This document shows positions 8,611 through 17,412 of a DNA stretch of 64,000 nucleotides, in pieces. Position 1 is the stretch's first letter. Each line of letters starts with the position of its first letter. Both the position numbers and the translations under genes were made by a program. This DNA is from Burkholderia ambifaria (lineage in GTDB: Bacteria; Pseudomonadota; Gammaproteobacteria; Burkholderiales; Burkholderiaceae). The notes below the pieces were generated by a model. The model was not told the DNA's origin. It searched no databases and worked only from the letters and a program-made list of their open reading frames with translations. The stretch covers positions 1 through 64,000 of the forward strand of contig NZ_LKPJ01000035.1 in assembly GCF_001443045.1 (NCBI RefSeq), written 5' to 3'.

Positions 8611-9360
8611 TTACAGCACCTTGGCTTCGGTCTTCAGCTTCTCGACCAGCGTCTTCACGTCCGGCACCTTCACGCCGGCTGCGCGCTTCGGCGGCTCGAC
8701 CACCTTCAGCGTCTTCAGACGCGGCGCGACGTCCACGCCCAGGTCTTCCGGCTTCACCGTTTCCAGCGGCTTCTTCTTCGCCTTCATGATGTTCGGCAGC
8801 GTCACGTAGCGCGGCTCGTTCAGGCGCAGGTCGGTGGTGACGACTGCGGGCAGTTGAAGCGACAGCGTTTCCGCGCCGCCGTCGACTTCGCGCGCAACGG
8901 TTGCACGGCCGTCGGCGATCGTCACCTTCGATGCGAACGTCGCTTGCGGCAGGTTGGCCAGCGCAGCCAGCATCTGGCCCGTCTGGTTCGAATCGTCGTC
9001 GATTGCCTGCTTGCCGAGGATCACCAGCTGCGGCTGCTCCTTGTCGACCAGCGCCTTCAGGATCTTCGCGACAGCCAGCGGCTCGACGCTGTCGCTCGAC
9101 TCAACGAGGATCGCGCGATCCGCGCCGATCGCCAGCGCCGTACGCAGCGTTTCCTGCGCTTGCGCGACACCGACCGACACCGCGATCACTTCGGTCGCCA
9201 CGCCAGCCTCCTTCAGGCGCACGGCTTCTTCCACCGCAATTTCGTCGAACGGGTTCATCGACATCTTCACGTTCGCGATGTCGACACCCGTGTTGTCCGA
9301 CTTCACGCGGATCTTCACGTTGTAATCGACCACTCTTTTCACTGCCACCAGCATCTTCAT
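8611..9360 (-). CDS. etfB: Electron transfer flavoprotein beta subunit
   Basis: A 249-residue EtfB with the classical start [19 protein letters not shown] and the AMP-binding motif region '[15 protein letters not shown]'. It forms the heterodimer with the next gene product and helps hold FAD/AMP. The ATG at 9360 is chosen because it gives the conserved N-terminus; a second ATG lies immediately upstream at 9363, and AGGAGACGA precedes both. It is 31 bp downstream of an acyl-CoA dehydrogenase, so donor and carrier are probably co-transcribed. Confidence 0.97.
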   Translation of the reverse strand: MKMLVAVKRVVDYNVKIRVKSDNTGVDIANVKMSMNPFDEIAVEEAVRLKEAGVATEVIAVSVGVAQAQETLRTALAIGADRAILVESSDSVEPLAVAKILKALVDKEQPQLVILGKQAIDDDSNQTGQMLAALANLPQATFASKVTIADGRATVAREVDGGAETLSLQLPAVVTTDLRLNEPRYVTLPNIMKAKKKPLETVKPEDLGVDVAPRLKTLKVVEPPKRAAGVKVPDVKTLVEKLKTEAKVL

Positions 9361-9391
9361 CATTCGTCTCCTTGTTCGGTTGCATTTGCCG

Positions 9392-10531
9392 TCACGCAAG
9401 CATCGTGCGGGCAATCACCGTGCGCTGGATCTCCGACGATCCTTCGTAGATCCGCAGGATGCGTGCGTCCCGCACCAGTCGCTCGATCCGCATTTCGCGC
9501 GTGAAGCCGTACCCGCCATGAATCTGCAATGCAGCATCGGTCACGAACGCCACCATCTCCGATGCATACAGCTTCGCCATCGACGCCATGTCCGTAAACG
9601 GCTCGCCGGCTGCACGCCGCGCCGCGGCCTGCAGCGTCAGCAGCCATGCAGCCTCGAGTTGCGTCTTCATGTCGGCGAAGCGCCATTGCAGCCCCTGCTT
9701 GTGCGCGAGCGGCTCGCCGCCGACGTGACGCTGCTTCGCCCAGTCGATCGCATCGCCAAGTGCCGCCTCGGCAATACCGAGGCTCGTCGCCGCGACATCG
9801 AGACGGCTGTTGTCCAGCACCTTCATCGCCGTGCGGAAACCGCTCCCCTCGTCGCCGAGCCGGTTCGACGCCGGCACCCTGCAGTCGAACGCAACCTCGT
9901 GCGCGGGTGCGCCGTGAATGCCCATCAGCTTTTCCGGTGACGACACCGACACGCCGGGTGTATCGCGATCGACGATGAATGCGCTGATTCCGCGCGTACC
10001 GAGTTCCGGTGCGGTTTTCGCATAGACGACGATGAATTGGGCGGCATCGGCATTCGAGATGAAATGCTTGACGCCACGAATGCGATAGTGGTCGCCGTCG
10101 CGGACGGCCTGCGTCGTCATGCCGGCCGGATTGGAGCCGGCCTGCGGTTCGGTCAGCGCGAATGCGCCCAGCTTCGCGCCGCTCGCGGCATCCGGCAGAT
10201 AGCGGGCACGCAACGTGTCGTCGCCACCGATCAGCACGGAGTCGGTCGCCAGATAGTGGGCGCCGATCATCGACGAGGTCGCCGCGCACGCGCTCGCGAT
10301 CTCGGCCAGCGACAGGATGATCGCGGCAGGTGACGCGCCAATTCCGCCCCAGCGCTCCGGCAGGTTCATCCCCATCACGCCGAGTTCGGCCAGCGCCGGC
10401 ATATAGCGTGTCGTCGACGTTTCGTCACGATCGACTTGCGCGGCGTGCGGTGCGAGTTCGGCTTGCGCGAAGCGGCGGATCGCGTCGGCGATTTCGAGGT
10501 CGGCGTCGCCGACGCCCAGTCGTTTAAGCAT
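9392..10531 (-). CDS. Acyl-CoA dehydrogenase
   Basis: A 379-residue flavoprotein with the complete fold: an N-terminal helical domain, a middle beta domain with '[15 protein letters not shown]' and '[13 protein letters not shown]', and a C-terminal four-helix domain with '[13 protein letters not shown]'. The catalytic base region reads '[11 protein letters not shown]', the Glu position used in short-chain and methyl-branched type enzymes. It oxidises an acyl-CoA to the 2-enoyl-CoA and feeds ETF. The gene overlaps the upstream CoA-transferase gene by 8 bases. Substrate chain length or branching cannot be fixed from sequence. Confidence 0.95.
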   Translation of the reverse strand: MLKRLGVGDADLEIADAIRRFAQAELAPHAAQVDRDETSTTRYMPALAELGVMGMNLPERWGGIGASPAAIILSLAEIASACAATSSMIGAHYLATDSVLIGGDDTLRARYLPDAASGAKLGAFALTEPQAGSNPAGMTTQAVRDGDHYRIRGVKHFISNADAAQFIVVYAKTAPELGTRGISAFIVDRDTPGVSVSSPEKLMGIHGAPAHEVAFDCRVPASNRLGDEGSGFRTAMKVLDNSRLDVAATSLGIAEAALGDAIDWAKQRHVGGEPLAHKQGLQWRFADMKTQLEAAWLLTLQAAARRAAGEPFTDMASMAKLYASEMVAFVTDAALQIHGGYGFTREMRIERLVRDARILRIYEGSSEIQRTVIARTMLA

Positions 10532-11798
10532 CGTTCATCTCCTGATGGGTTTCGGTTTGTCGTGCAGACTCGGCAGCGCCGGTGACGACCGTTTCGGCTG
10601 CCGCGTGAACGACGCCGGCCTTCACGAGTGCGGAGATAGCCGCATCGTCGAGACCAAGCACCCGTCCAAGCACCGCGCGCGTATGCTCGCCGAGCTGGGG
10701 TGCACGCGTCGTACGCGTGTCGGGATAGGCGGAAAATTTCAGCGGCTGGGCAGGCAACCGGATCGGCGAGCCGTCGGCCGCGACCGTATCGACGAGCAGG
10801 CGTCGCGTGCGCGCCTGTTCGCTTTCGAGCGCTTCCTGGATGTTCCGGATCGGCGCGACCGGAATGCCCGCCGCGCCAAGCATCTCGTTGACCTCGTCGA
10901 CCGAACGCGTCGCGCTCCACTGCTCGATGCACGCACGCAATGCCGCCTCGTGTTCGCAACGCAATGTGTCGGACGCGAAACGCACATCGTCGACCAGCGT
11001 CGGATGGCCGATCGTGTCGGCAAGCAGGCCGAACAGTTTGTTGTTGAGTACCGCGACGACGAAATGGCCGTCCGTCGCGCGATACGCGCCGAACGGCGCG
11101 GAAGTCGGATGGCGGTTGCCGACACGCCGCGGCGCCACGCCGGTGGTCGCGTAACGCGCGACGAGCGCAGCGGTCAGGCTCATCGTCGCATCGAACATCG
11201 ACACATCGACGTGCGTACCCTGACCAGTACGATCGCGTGCGACGAGCGCGGCAAGCACGCCCCATGATGCAAATATCCCGCTGACCACGTCGGATACGGA
11301 ATCGCCGACGAGCGTCGGCTCACCATCCGGCGCGCCGGTCGCGTCCATCAGCCCGCACATCGCCTGCAGGATGATGTCGTACGCCGGCCGGCTCGATTCG
11401 GGGCCGGTCTGCCCGAAGCCCGATACGCTCGCATAGACCAGCGCCGGGTTGCGCGCCGACAGTGCCGCGTAGCCGATCCCGAGCCGATCGGCCACGCCGG
11501 GGCGGAAATTCTCGACGACGACATCCGCATCCGCGCACAGCGATTGCGCAAGCGCCCGTCCGTCAGCCGTCTTCATGTCGATCACGACACTGCGCTTGTT
11601 GCGATTCATCGCGCCGAACAGCCCGCTCTCGCCGTTCGCGAACGGGCCGATTGCGCGGTAGTCGTCGCCGGCGGGCGGCTCGATCTTGATCACGTCGGCG
11701 CCGAGGTCGCCGAGCAGTGCCGAACACAGCGGCCCCGCCAGCACCCGGGAAAAGTCGATCACGCGTATGCCGTCGAGCGGCAGCCTGGACATAGTCAC
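10524..11798 (-). CDS. CaiB/BaiF (family III) CoA transferase
   Basis: A 424-residue family III CoA transferase with 'RVIDFSRVLAGPLCSALLGDLGADVIKIEPP' spanning the N-terminal Rossmann part (pattern only). It also has 'NRNKRSVVIDMK', and 'VVVENFRPGVADRLGIGY', in which the following 'YASVSGFG' belongs to the active-site region. Enzymes of this family move CoA between carboxylic acids, activating a substrate for the dehydrogenase encoded next. I use the GTG at 11798 because AGGAG lies nine bases before it; the ATG at 11792 is the alternative and is too far from that site. The unit is divergent from a LysR gene that probably controls it. Confidence 0.92.
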   Translation of the reverse strand: MTMSRLPLDGIRVIDFSRVLAGPLCSALLGDLGADVIKIEPPAGDDYRAIGPFANGESGLFGAMNRNKRSVVIDMKTADGRALAQSLCADADVVVENFRPGVADRLGIGYAALSARNPALVYASVSGFGQTGPESSRPAYDIILQAMCGLMDATGAPDGEPTLVGDSVSDVVSGIFASWGVLAALVARDRTGQGTHVDVSMFDATMSLTAALVARYATTGVAPRRVGNRHPTSAPFGAYRATDGHFVVAVLNNKLFGLLADTIGHPTLVDDVRFASDTLRCEHEAALRACIEQWSATRSVDEVNEMLGAAGIPVAPIRNIQEALESEQARTRRLLVDTVAADGSPIRLPAQPLKFSAYPDTRTTRAPQLGEHTRAVLGRVLGLDDAAISALVKAGVVHAAAETVVTGAAESARQTETHQEMNDA

Positions 11799-11921
11799 GG
11801 CATCTTTCTCCTGAAGGTCGGGCCGAGTCGGCCGATGCGGTGATTCTGTTCGAGCGAGGCAATCAGATAAAATATCGGAATAAATTAACACCTATAAGAT
11901 TTTCATATGGGTAGGTCCGAC
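11799..11921. promoter_or_regulatory. Divergent promoter region, CoA-transferase operon / LysR gene
   Basis: This 123-bp gap becomes strikingly A/T-rich from about 11861 to 11909 (AATCAGATAAAATATCGG, TAAATTAACACC, TATAAGATTTTCATAT), in contrast to the surrounding coding DNA. It must hold both promoters. LysR proteins usually bind T-N11-A sites in such gaps, and several candidate spacings exist; I cannot choose one. Confidence 0.5.
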
Positions 11922-12833
11922 ATGGCTCTGTCGCTGAGACTGCTTCGCTATTTCGTCGCGGCCGCGGAAGCGGGCAGCACGACCGCGGCCGCGCTCCGGC
12001 TCAACGTGTCGCAACCGTCGATATCGGTGGCGATCCGCGAACTCGAAGCGCTGTTTGACGATCCACTGTTCACGCGCGGCGCGGGCACGCGGATGACGCT
12101 CACGCATTTCGGCGAGCGCAAGCTGGCCGAGGCACGTCAGTTGCTTGCATCGGCGTCGGCGTTCGCGACGGACGATGTCGGCGACGAGCCGGGCGGCGTC
12201 GTGCAGATCGGCATCTTCAGCACGATCGCGCCGGTCTATTTGCCGCGCGTGCTCGAGCTCGCGCAGCAGCGTCATCCACGCCTCGAGATCCGCTTCGTCG
12301 AAGGTGATCTCGCGCAGCTCGACATGGCACTGCACAAGCAGCAGATCGACTTCGCACTGATGTACGACGTCGGCTTGCCCGAAGACATCGAGCGCGAGTG
12401 TCTCGCCGAATTGCGGCCCTATGCGCTCGTGCCGGCCGGGTCGGTACTTGCCAAGCGCAAGCGTGCGATTTCATTGCGCGATCTCGCCTCTCAGCCGTTC
12501 ATCCTGATCGACCTGCCGCATAGCCGCGACTTCCTGATGGCACCGTTCTGGCAATGTGGCCTGTCGCCGAATGTCCGCTATCGCGCGGTGTCGATCGAAC
12601 TCGTACGCGCGATGGTCGCAAGCGGGCTCGGCGTGTCGCTGCTGATCACGCAAAGCCCGGCGGTCACGCGCTCGCCGCTCGTCGTTGAATGCCCGATCCG
12701 GGAGTCGACCGTGATCCAGCCGCTGGTGATCGCCCGACTCGCGCGTGCGGCGCGGACCCGCGCGTCGGAAATCGCGGCGACCTGCGTACGCGACGCGGTC
12801 GCGGATGCGATGCGCACGCGCACCGGGCTTTGA
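11922..12833 (+). CDS. LysR-family transcriptional regulator
   Basis: A 303-residue regulator: winged helix-turn-helix at residues 1-65 (MALSLRLLRYFVAAAEAGS, 'NVSQPSISVAIRELE', 'LFTRGAGTRMTLT') and a periplasmic-binding-protein-like effector domain from about residue 90. The Met at 11922 fits the family N-terminus; an in-frame ATG at 11907 would add five residues. It is divergent from the CoA transferase-acyl-CoA dehydrogenase-ETF unit, the usual layout for a LysR activator and its target. The effector is probably the acid or CoA ester handled by that pathway (inference). Confidence 0.93.
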   Translation: MALSLRLLRYFVAAAEAGSTTAAALRLNVSQPSISVAIRELEALFDDPLFTRGAGTRMTLTHFGERKLAEARQLLASASAFATDDVGDEPGGVVQIGIFSTIAPVYLPRVLELAQQRHPRLEIRFVEGDLAQLDMALHKQQIDFALMYDVGLPEDIERECLAELRPYALVPAGSVLAKRKRAISLRDLASQPFILIDLPHSRDFLMAPFWQCGLSPNVRYRAVSIELVRAMVASGLGVSLLITQSPAVTRSPLVVECPIRESTVIQPLVIARLARAARTRASEIAATCVRDAVADAMRTRTGL

Positions 12834-12840
12834 AACGGGA

Positions 12841-12894
12841 CTGCCCGCCTATAATGTCCGGCACCGACGCGATCCCTCGTGTGCCGGCGGGCAG
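12841..12894 (+). promoter_or_regulatory. TATAAT element inside a long inverted repeat
   Basis: CTGCCCGCC (12841-12849) pairs exactly with GGCGGGCAG (12886-12894), and CCGGCAC (12858-12864) pairs with GTGCCGG (12881-12887). A perfect -10 hexamer TATAAT lies at 12850-12855, just inside the left arm. TTGAAA at 12830 could be a -35 box, but the 14-base spacing is short. The structure may serve as promoter and leader hairpin of the next gene, or as the terminator of the LysR gene. Confidence 0.45.
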
Positions 12895-12944
12895 GATGAC
12901 CCAGCATGAACGGGGGCGCCCGTACATCAGGAAGGCATAAAACA

Positions 12945-13622
12945 ATGAGACTGAATTCCGGGAAAACACTGCTGCTATTCGCGGCCCTGTTGCCCATCGC
13001 GAATACATGGGCCGAAAACGTCATCGAATACGCGGATCACAACGAGTATGTCGAGGAGGCCAGGGGCCCTACCTTCCTCAGCCGCGACAGCAAGGTTCTG
13101 TTGATGAGTACTTATTCGCATACCTATACATTCACGAGCAAGGACAGCCTCGCGCCGGACCTCCAGGCGATCGACAATCCGGACATGATCTGGCGGCCCT
13201 ATTTGTCCGACATCTATTCCGATCCCGAGGAAACGTCGTTCACGACCAATTTCGTGATTTGTTTCGGCCACGAATACCCGAAACTTTCGGCAAGCGAGCG
13301 GCTGACGTTACGGAAGTCGGGATTTTCCGACGCTCCCGACGGGGACATCCAGTGCAAGAACGTGCCGATGACCGGGACGAGAGAAGCGGCGCTGGACGAT
13401 GCCGCACTCAAGGCACGCGCGAAGCAGGAGGGCATGGAATCCTTCTGGATCGGCAAGACGACCACCAGCGGCATGATCGTTCATGTGCCGGATACCGCGA
13501 CCGGCAAGGCGGTCAAGTCGATGAAGGCGCCATTCAAGAAGGCCGGCGAATACTTGCGGCATGCGATTGCGCCGTTCGGCCTGATGTTCTGCAAGGGCAG
13601 TTGCGGCCTGCCGGGCGGCTGA
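12945..13622 (+). CDS. Exported protein of unknown function
   Basis: A 225-residue protein with a clear signal peptide: MRLNSGKTLLLFAALLPIAN followed by TWA, with cleavage likely after residue 23. The mature part is polar and moderately acidic. It has Cys residues that could form disulfides ('VICFGHEYPKL', 'IQCKNVP', and a C-terminal 'FCKGSCGLPGG'). I do not recognise the family. The ATG at 12945 gives the signal peptide and follows AGGAAGG; an upstream ATG at 12906 would bury it. It stands alone between a LysR gene and the convergent nadV. Confidence 0.75.
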   Translation: MRLNSGKTLLLFAALLPIANTWAENVIEYADHNEYVEEARGPTFLSRDSKVLLMSTYSHTYTFTSKDSLAPDLQAIDNPDMIWRPYLSDIYSDPEETSFTTNFVICFGHEYPKLSASERLTLRKSGFSDAPDGDIQCKNVPMTGTREAALDDAALKARAKQEGMESFWIGKTTTSGMIVHVPDTATGKAVKSMKAPFKKAGEYLRHAIAPFGLMFCKGSCGLPGG

Positions 13623-13701
13623 ACGGAGCAACGGCATCGCAGCCTGACGCCCGTGTCGCAGGGGCGACGCGAACCGCCATCGAATCGCCCCCGACGCCGG
13701 C

Positions 13702-15135
13702 TTACACCTCCGCCGCGTGCGCCCTCGCCCGCACCTCGGCGAACGTCGTATCGACCAGCATCCGTCCCGTGTCGAACACTGTTTCGAGCGCATCGTCCCA
13801 CTCGCCTTCGAGCACACGATCGTCCCACGCGACCGGCAGCGTCGCCGTCCGGTACTCGCCCGTGCGCCGATTGCGCAGCAACGTCAGCCGCCCCTTCTTC
13901 GAGCGCTTGCCCTGATCGGTGACCGGATCCTTGCGAACGTCGTGCCACACGCCGTCGCGCCGGATCGCCGAGCACTTCATCGCGAAGCGCTGCGTATCGC
14001 GGTTCACCTGCTGCAGCAACGCGCCGCCCATCCCGAACACGACGTTGCCGGCCGCATAGCCCGCGTCGTCGAGCGCGATGAGGATCGCTTCGATCGACCG
14101 CTCGTCAACGCCGTCGCCCTGAATCACGCGCACGCGGTTCAGCACGCGCCGCCCCTTGCCGTTCACGGTCGAGCCGAACGATGCATCGAGTGCGCGCACA
14201 GTCTGCAGCACGATCGTCACCGGGTCGCCAGAGTCGGGGCGCACGACGAGCGTCGCGCCCGAATCGATCACTGCCTGGCGCAGCGGCCCACCCCACATTT
14301 CAAGTGCGGCGAACAGATCGTAGGAGTCCGACACGACTGAAACGATCGCCCCAGGCAGCCCGAAGCGGGCGATCATGTTCCGGTATGCGTCGGCTTCACG
14401 CGCGCGCCCCCACGACGTGATCGTGCTGTGCTCGGCCGCCGGCACCGAATACGCGGCCATCGGCTCGCGATAGAAGCGGTTCGCGGCCAGCACGCCGAGC
14501 ACCGTGTCCGAACCCATGAAGCTGACGAGGTGCGCCGCGCCGCCGATCGCGGCCGACTCCGCGCTCGACACGCCGCGCGCGCCGAAGTCGTGCAGCTTGA
14601 ACGGCAACTGCGCGAGATCGTCGTCGGTCCTCTCGAGAAAGCGGCGGATCGTCTGCCGCAGGTGCCAGCTGCGCGTCGCGACCGTCACCGGATACCACAC
14701 GCGCAACAGCATCGTCTCCAGATACGACGCGAGCCAGAATACCTTCGGGTCGTCGCATTCGACGGTCATCAGCACGTTGTGCACGGGCACGACCGAACCT
14801 TCGGGCACCGCGCGGATCTTCACGGGCAGATAGCCGTCGTAGCGCTCGACGACATGACGCCACCCGTCCTCGTTGAACGGCTCGCCGTGCGCCGCGAAGA
14901 AATCGCGCGCGTCGTCGATCATCGCGTGCGTGACTGGCCGGCACAGATATTCCTTCAGCAGCATCTGCAGGCCGAAGAACAGCGTGCGGTCGTAGCGGCC
15001 GCCGCGCGATTCGACGTACGAGAACATCGCCTGCGCGTCGGGCAGATATTGCAGGAAGTGGGAAGCCTTGTACGAATCCGTGTTGAGGATCGGATTGGCG
15101 AGAACCGCGGCAAAGCCGCCGAGATCGTTTTGCAT
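13702..15135 (-). CDS. nadV: Nicotinamide phosphoribosyltransferase
   Basis: A 477-residue protein of the NAMPT/NadV type, which converts nicotinamide and PRPP to NMN. It begins 'NPILNTDSYKASHFLQYLP' and carries 'YVESRGGRYD', 'KLHDFGARGVSS', 'PAAEHSTITSWG' and 'VVRPDSGDP', all close to NAMPT family blocks and distinct from PncB. The length is near the family norm. The ATG follows GAGGAG by nine bases. It lies 74 bp downstream of nadM, so the two steps of the non-deamidating route from nicotinamide to NAD are in one transcription unit. Confidence 0.93.
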   Translation of the reverse strand: MQNDLGGFAAVLANPILNTDSYKASHFLQYLPDAQAMFSYVESRGGRYDRTLFFGLQMLLKEYLCRPVTHAMIDDARDFFAAHGEPFNEDGWRHVVERYDGYLPVKIRAVPEGSVVPVHNVLMTVECDDPKVFWLASYLETMLLRVWYPVTVATRSWHLRQTIRRFLERTDDDLAQLPFKLHDFGARGVSSAESAAIGGAAHLVSFMGSDTVLGVLAANRFYREPMAAYSVPAAEHSTITSWGRAREADAYRNMIARFGLPGAIVSVVSDSYDLFAALEMWGGPLRQAVIDSGATLVVRPDSGDPVTIVLQTVRALDASFGSTVNGKGRRVLNRVRVIQGDGVDERSIEAILIALDDAGYAAGNVVFGMGGALLQQVNRDTQRFAMKCSAIRRDGVWHDVRKDPVTDQGKRSKKGRLTLLRNRRTGEYRTATLPVAWDDRVLEGEWDDALETVFDTGRMLVDTTFAEVRARAHAAEV

Positions 15136-15209
15136 GGCTAGAGCTCCTCTAGGCCGTTGAAGTGCCGCCGCGTCTGTCGCAGCGGACCGGAATCCGGGGA
15201 ATCAGCGGA

Positions 15210-16250
15210 TCACAGTTTCCCCAGGAAGTGATACGCGATCTCGAAGTGATCCTCGAACATCACGTTGCGCATCTGCGCGAATTCGTTGAGCGGCACCCAG
15301 CGCGCCTTGTCGGCGTCGTCGCTGCCCTTCACGCGCGGCAATTCGCCCGTCGGGAAGTTGAACAGGCACGCGTGCGTGATCGTGCGGCCGCGCAGCGAGC
15401 GCGTCGGATGATCGAACACCTGGCGATCCTTGATCGAGCCGCGCAGCACGGGCTCCGGCAGCTTCAGGCCGGTCTCCTCGCGCAGTTCGCGAATGCACGC
15501 AGCATCGAGCCGTTCGTCCTGCTCGACGAACCCGCCCGGCAGCGCCCACAGGCCGCGGCCCGGTTCGCTGCGTCGGCGCACGAGCAGGATATGGCCCGAG
15601 TGCACGACCACCGCGTCAACCGTCACGAACGTGACCGGATACGGTGCGGCCGACCATGCCTTGCGATAGCCCGCAATGAATTCGGCTTCGGCCTTCAGCT
15701 GCGCGAATTCCGGCTGCGTGCGGAAACGCTCGAGCCAGCCGAATACGGGTTCCGGCACCGCCCATTGCACGAAGCTGTTGGTGCGTTCAGCGAAATACTG
15801 GTCGCGGATTTCGGTCGCGGAAATGTCTTCGGTCGCATCGACGTCGACAAGCTCCCATTGCGGGAACATCCGCAGGTAATACGACGTGGCGTCCTTCTCG
15901 TGGCCGATCAACCCGACCTTGCGCTGCGCGACGTCGCCGAGCGCGGCGGCCACGGCATCCTGCACCCAGCGCACCCAGTCGCCGTCGTTGTACGTCGAAT
16001 CCTGCACCGGCGCGATCGTCACGCGCTCGCGCTCGGACGCATCGAGCAGCGAAGCCAGCATCTGGCAGCGCTCGTCGAACGAGAACGGATCCTTGATGGT
16101 GCGGGGCTTGTCGGTCGAGCCGATCAGCACGCACACGCGTTCGGCCCGGCTCAGTGCCGACTTCAGCACGTTCAGGTGACCACGATGCGGAGGCTGGAAA
16201 CGACCAATGAAAACGAGCGCGTCGAAGCGCCGGTTCTGTTGCGTACTCAT
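15210..16250 (-). CDS. nadM: Bifunctional NMN adenylyltransferase / Nudix hydrolase
   Basis: A 346-residue two-domain enzyme. The N-terminal nucleotidyltransferase has 'ALVFIGRFQPPHRGHLNVL' (the GRFQPxHxGH motif) and 'ISATEIRDQYF' (the ISxTxxR motif), and makes NAD from NMN and ATP. The C-terminal Nudix domain (about residues 205-340) contains the box G-x5-E-x7-REUxEE as 'GGFVEQDERLDAACIRELREETGL'-type sequence. In characterised relatives this domain is an ADP-ribose pyrophosphatase. It is the first gene of a two-gene unit with nadV. The 181-bp region upstream holds two perfect palindromes. Confidence 0.95.
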   Translation of the reverse strand: MSTQQNRRFDALVFIGRFQPPHRGHLNVLKSALSRAERVCVLIGSTDKPRTIKDPFSFDERCQMLASLLDASERERVTIAPVQDSTYNDGDWVRWVQDAVAAALGDVAQRKVGLIGHEKDATSYYLRMFPQWELVDVDATEDISATEIRDQYFAERTNSFVQWAVPEPVFGWLERFRTQPEFAQLKAEAEFIAGYRKAWSAAPYPVTFVTVDAVVVHSGHILLVRRRSEPGRGLWALPGGFVEQDERLDAACIRELREETGLKLPEPVLRGSIKDRQVFDHPTRSLRGRTITHACLFNFPTGELPRVKGSDDADKARWVPLNEFAQMRNVMFEDHFEIAYHFLGKL

Positions 16251-16275
16251 GAGGCTCCCTCAAGAGATTGAAACG

Positions 16276-16322
16276 CTTCGGGTCTTTCCCGAAGGTATGG
16301 AATCGATCGTAGGGGAATTCCC
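16276..16322. promoter_or_regulatory. Two palindromes upstream of nadM
   Basis: CTTCGGG (16276-16282) and CCCGAAG (16288-16294) form a perfect 7-bp inverted repeat with a 5-base gap. GGGAATTCCC (16313-16322) is a perfect 10-bp palindrome. Both lie 26-72 bp upstream of nadM on its leader or promoter side. They could be operator sites for an NAD-responsive repressor or a leader hairpin; no known consensus was matched. Confidence 0.4.
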
Positions 16323-16431
16323 GGAGAAGGTCAATCGAGCACCGGCTCGACTTGACGAAGTCTGAAGAATTGCGCGGCGCAGGCGGGTTACACTCGATTT
16401 CATTCCAATCCGCGCCGTTGCGCCCGCCATC

Positions 16432-16884
16432 ATGAGGATCTCTGTCAGCCGGATCGTCGGCGTCGATCGCAGACGCCTCTTCACGTGGTCGCAGGACTAC
16501 GCGCGGCGGCTCGTGTGGGACAGCTTCCTCGCCGACGCCTATCTGCCCGACGGGATGACGGCCGACGTCGGCGTCGACGCGTTCTGCCGCAGCCAGTCGG
16601 GCGCGACGATGGTGTCGCGGTACATCTCGTACCGTCCACCGCAGGTCGCGGCCGTCGAAATGGTCGACGGGCCGAAGGTGCTCGAGCGCTTCAGCGGCAG
16701 TTGGAACTTCACCGAGCGCACGCCGGGCACGACCGAAGTGAAGTTCACGTATCACTTCCGCGCGCAGCCGGCGTGGCTGCGCTGGCTGCTCGAACCGCTG
16801 ATCGGCGCGTTCTATCTCGTGCAGACACGCCGGCGTCTCGACTCGTTCAAGCGCTGGGCCGAAGCCGAAGCGTTGCCGCACTGA
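16432..16884 (+). CDS. SRPBCC-family (START/polyketide-cyclase-like) protein
   Basis: A 150-residue helix-grip protein. Characteristic elements are an N-terminal strand 'MRISVSRIVGVDRRRLF', the middle 'FSGSWNFTERTPGTTEVKFTYHFRAQP', and a long C-terminal helix ending 'RRRLDSFKRWAEAEA'. This fold binds lipids or other hydrophobic ligands; no ligand can be inferred. There is no signal peptide. The gene is divergent from nadM and ends 7 bp before the convergent speD gene. Confidence 0.75.
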   Translation: MRISVSRIVGVDRRRLFTWSQDYARRLVWDSFLADAYLPDGMTADVGVDAFCRSQSGATMVSRYISYRPPQVAAVEMVDGPKVLERFSGSWNFTERTPGTTEVKFTYHFRAQPAWLRWLLEPLIGAFYLVQTRRRLDSFKRWAEAEALPH

Positions 16885-16891
16885 GCGTCGC

Positions 16892-17269
16892 TCACGCGAC
16901 GCCGCGCGCCACCTGCTGCCGGACCTGCGCATGCGTGCCGAGCGCGGCGGCGATTGCATCGACCGCATCGGCCGCGCGTGCGGCGCCGCACATGAATGCG
17001 TCGACAGCCGCGAAGCCGTGTTCGGGCCACGTATGAATCGTGATGTGCGATTCCGCCAGCAGCACGACACCCGTCACGCCATGCTCGCCGCCGAAATGAT
17101 GGAAATGCGCGCCGATCACGCGCGCGCCGGCCTGCTGCGCGGCGTCGGTGAGCATCGTCTCGAGCCGCGCGGCATCGCGCAGCAGCGCCGCGTCGATGCC
17201 GGCGAGATCGGCCAGCACGTGCGAGCCGAGCGTCGCGCGCGGCGCCGCGACGCTGTCGCGTGCCGTCAT
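16892..17269 (-). CDS. speD: S-adenosylmethionine decarboxylase proenzyme (prokaryotic class 1)
   Basis: A 125-residue SpeD. The self-cleavage site is clear in 'LLAESHITIHTWPEHGFAAV': the bond before the Ser of ESH is broken to give the pyruvoyl cofactor. The catalytic Cys lies in 'DAFMCGAA', and 'GAHFHHFGGEHGVTGVVLL' completes the domain. It supplies decarboxylated SAM as the aminopropyl donor. Its start overlaps the stop of the tiny gene before it (ATGA). It is the last gene of a five-gene unit, opposite a spermidine-synthase-like gene that would use its product. Confidence 0.95.
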   Translation of the reverse strand: MTARDSVAAPRATLGSHVLADLAGIDAALLRDAARLETMLTDAAQQAGARVIGAHFHHFGGEHGVTGVVLLAESHITIHTWPEHGFAAVDAFMCGAARAADAVDAIAAALGTHAQVRQQVARGVA

Positions 17270-17412
17270 TTGTGCGACCCGTACGACGAGTAGCCGCTGC
17301 GCGCCGACGAACTGCCCCAGCCGCTGCCGCCCGAACCGCTGCCGCCGATCGACGCGCAGCTGAACAGCGTAACGACGATCAGCCCGTAGATGCCGTAGAG
17401 GATATAGCGCAT
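17266..17412 (-). CDS. Tiny Ser/Gly-rich membrane or lipoprotein-like protein
   Basis: A 48-residue reading frame read from the ATG at 17412, which overlaps the stop of the DUF4178 gene by one base (TGATG); its own stop overlaps speD by four. Such tight coupling on both sides argues for a real gene. The N-terminus MRYILYGIYGLIVVTLFSC is hydrophobic and ends in a Cys in a lipobox-like context (L-F-S-C). The rest is a low-complexity Ser/Gly tail ending SYGSHK. It may be a small lipoprotein or a membrane-anchored tail. No family recognised. Confidence 0.65.
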   Translation of the reverse strand: MRYILYGIYGLIVVTLFSCASIGGSGSGGSGWGSSSARSGYSSYGSHK

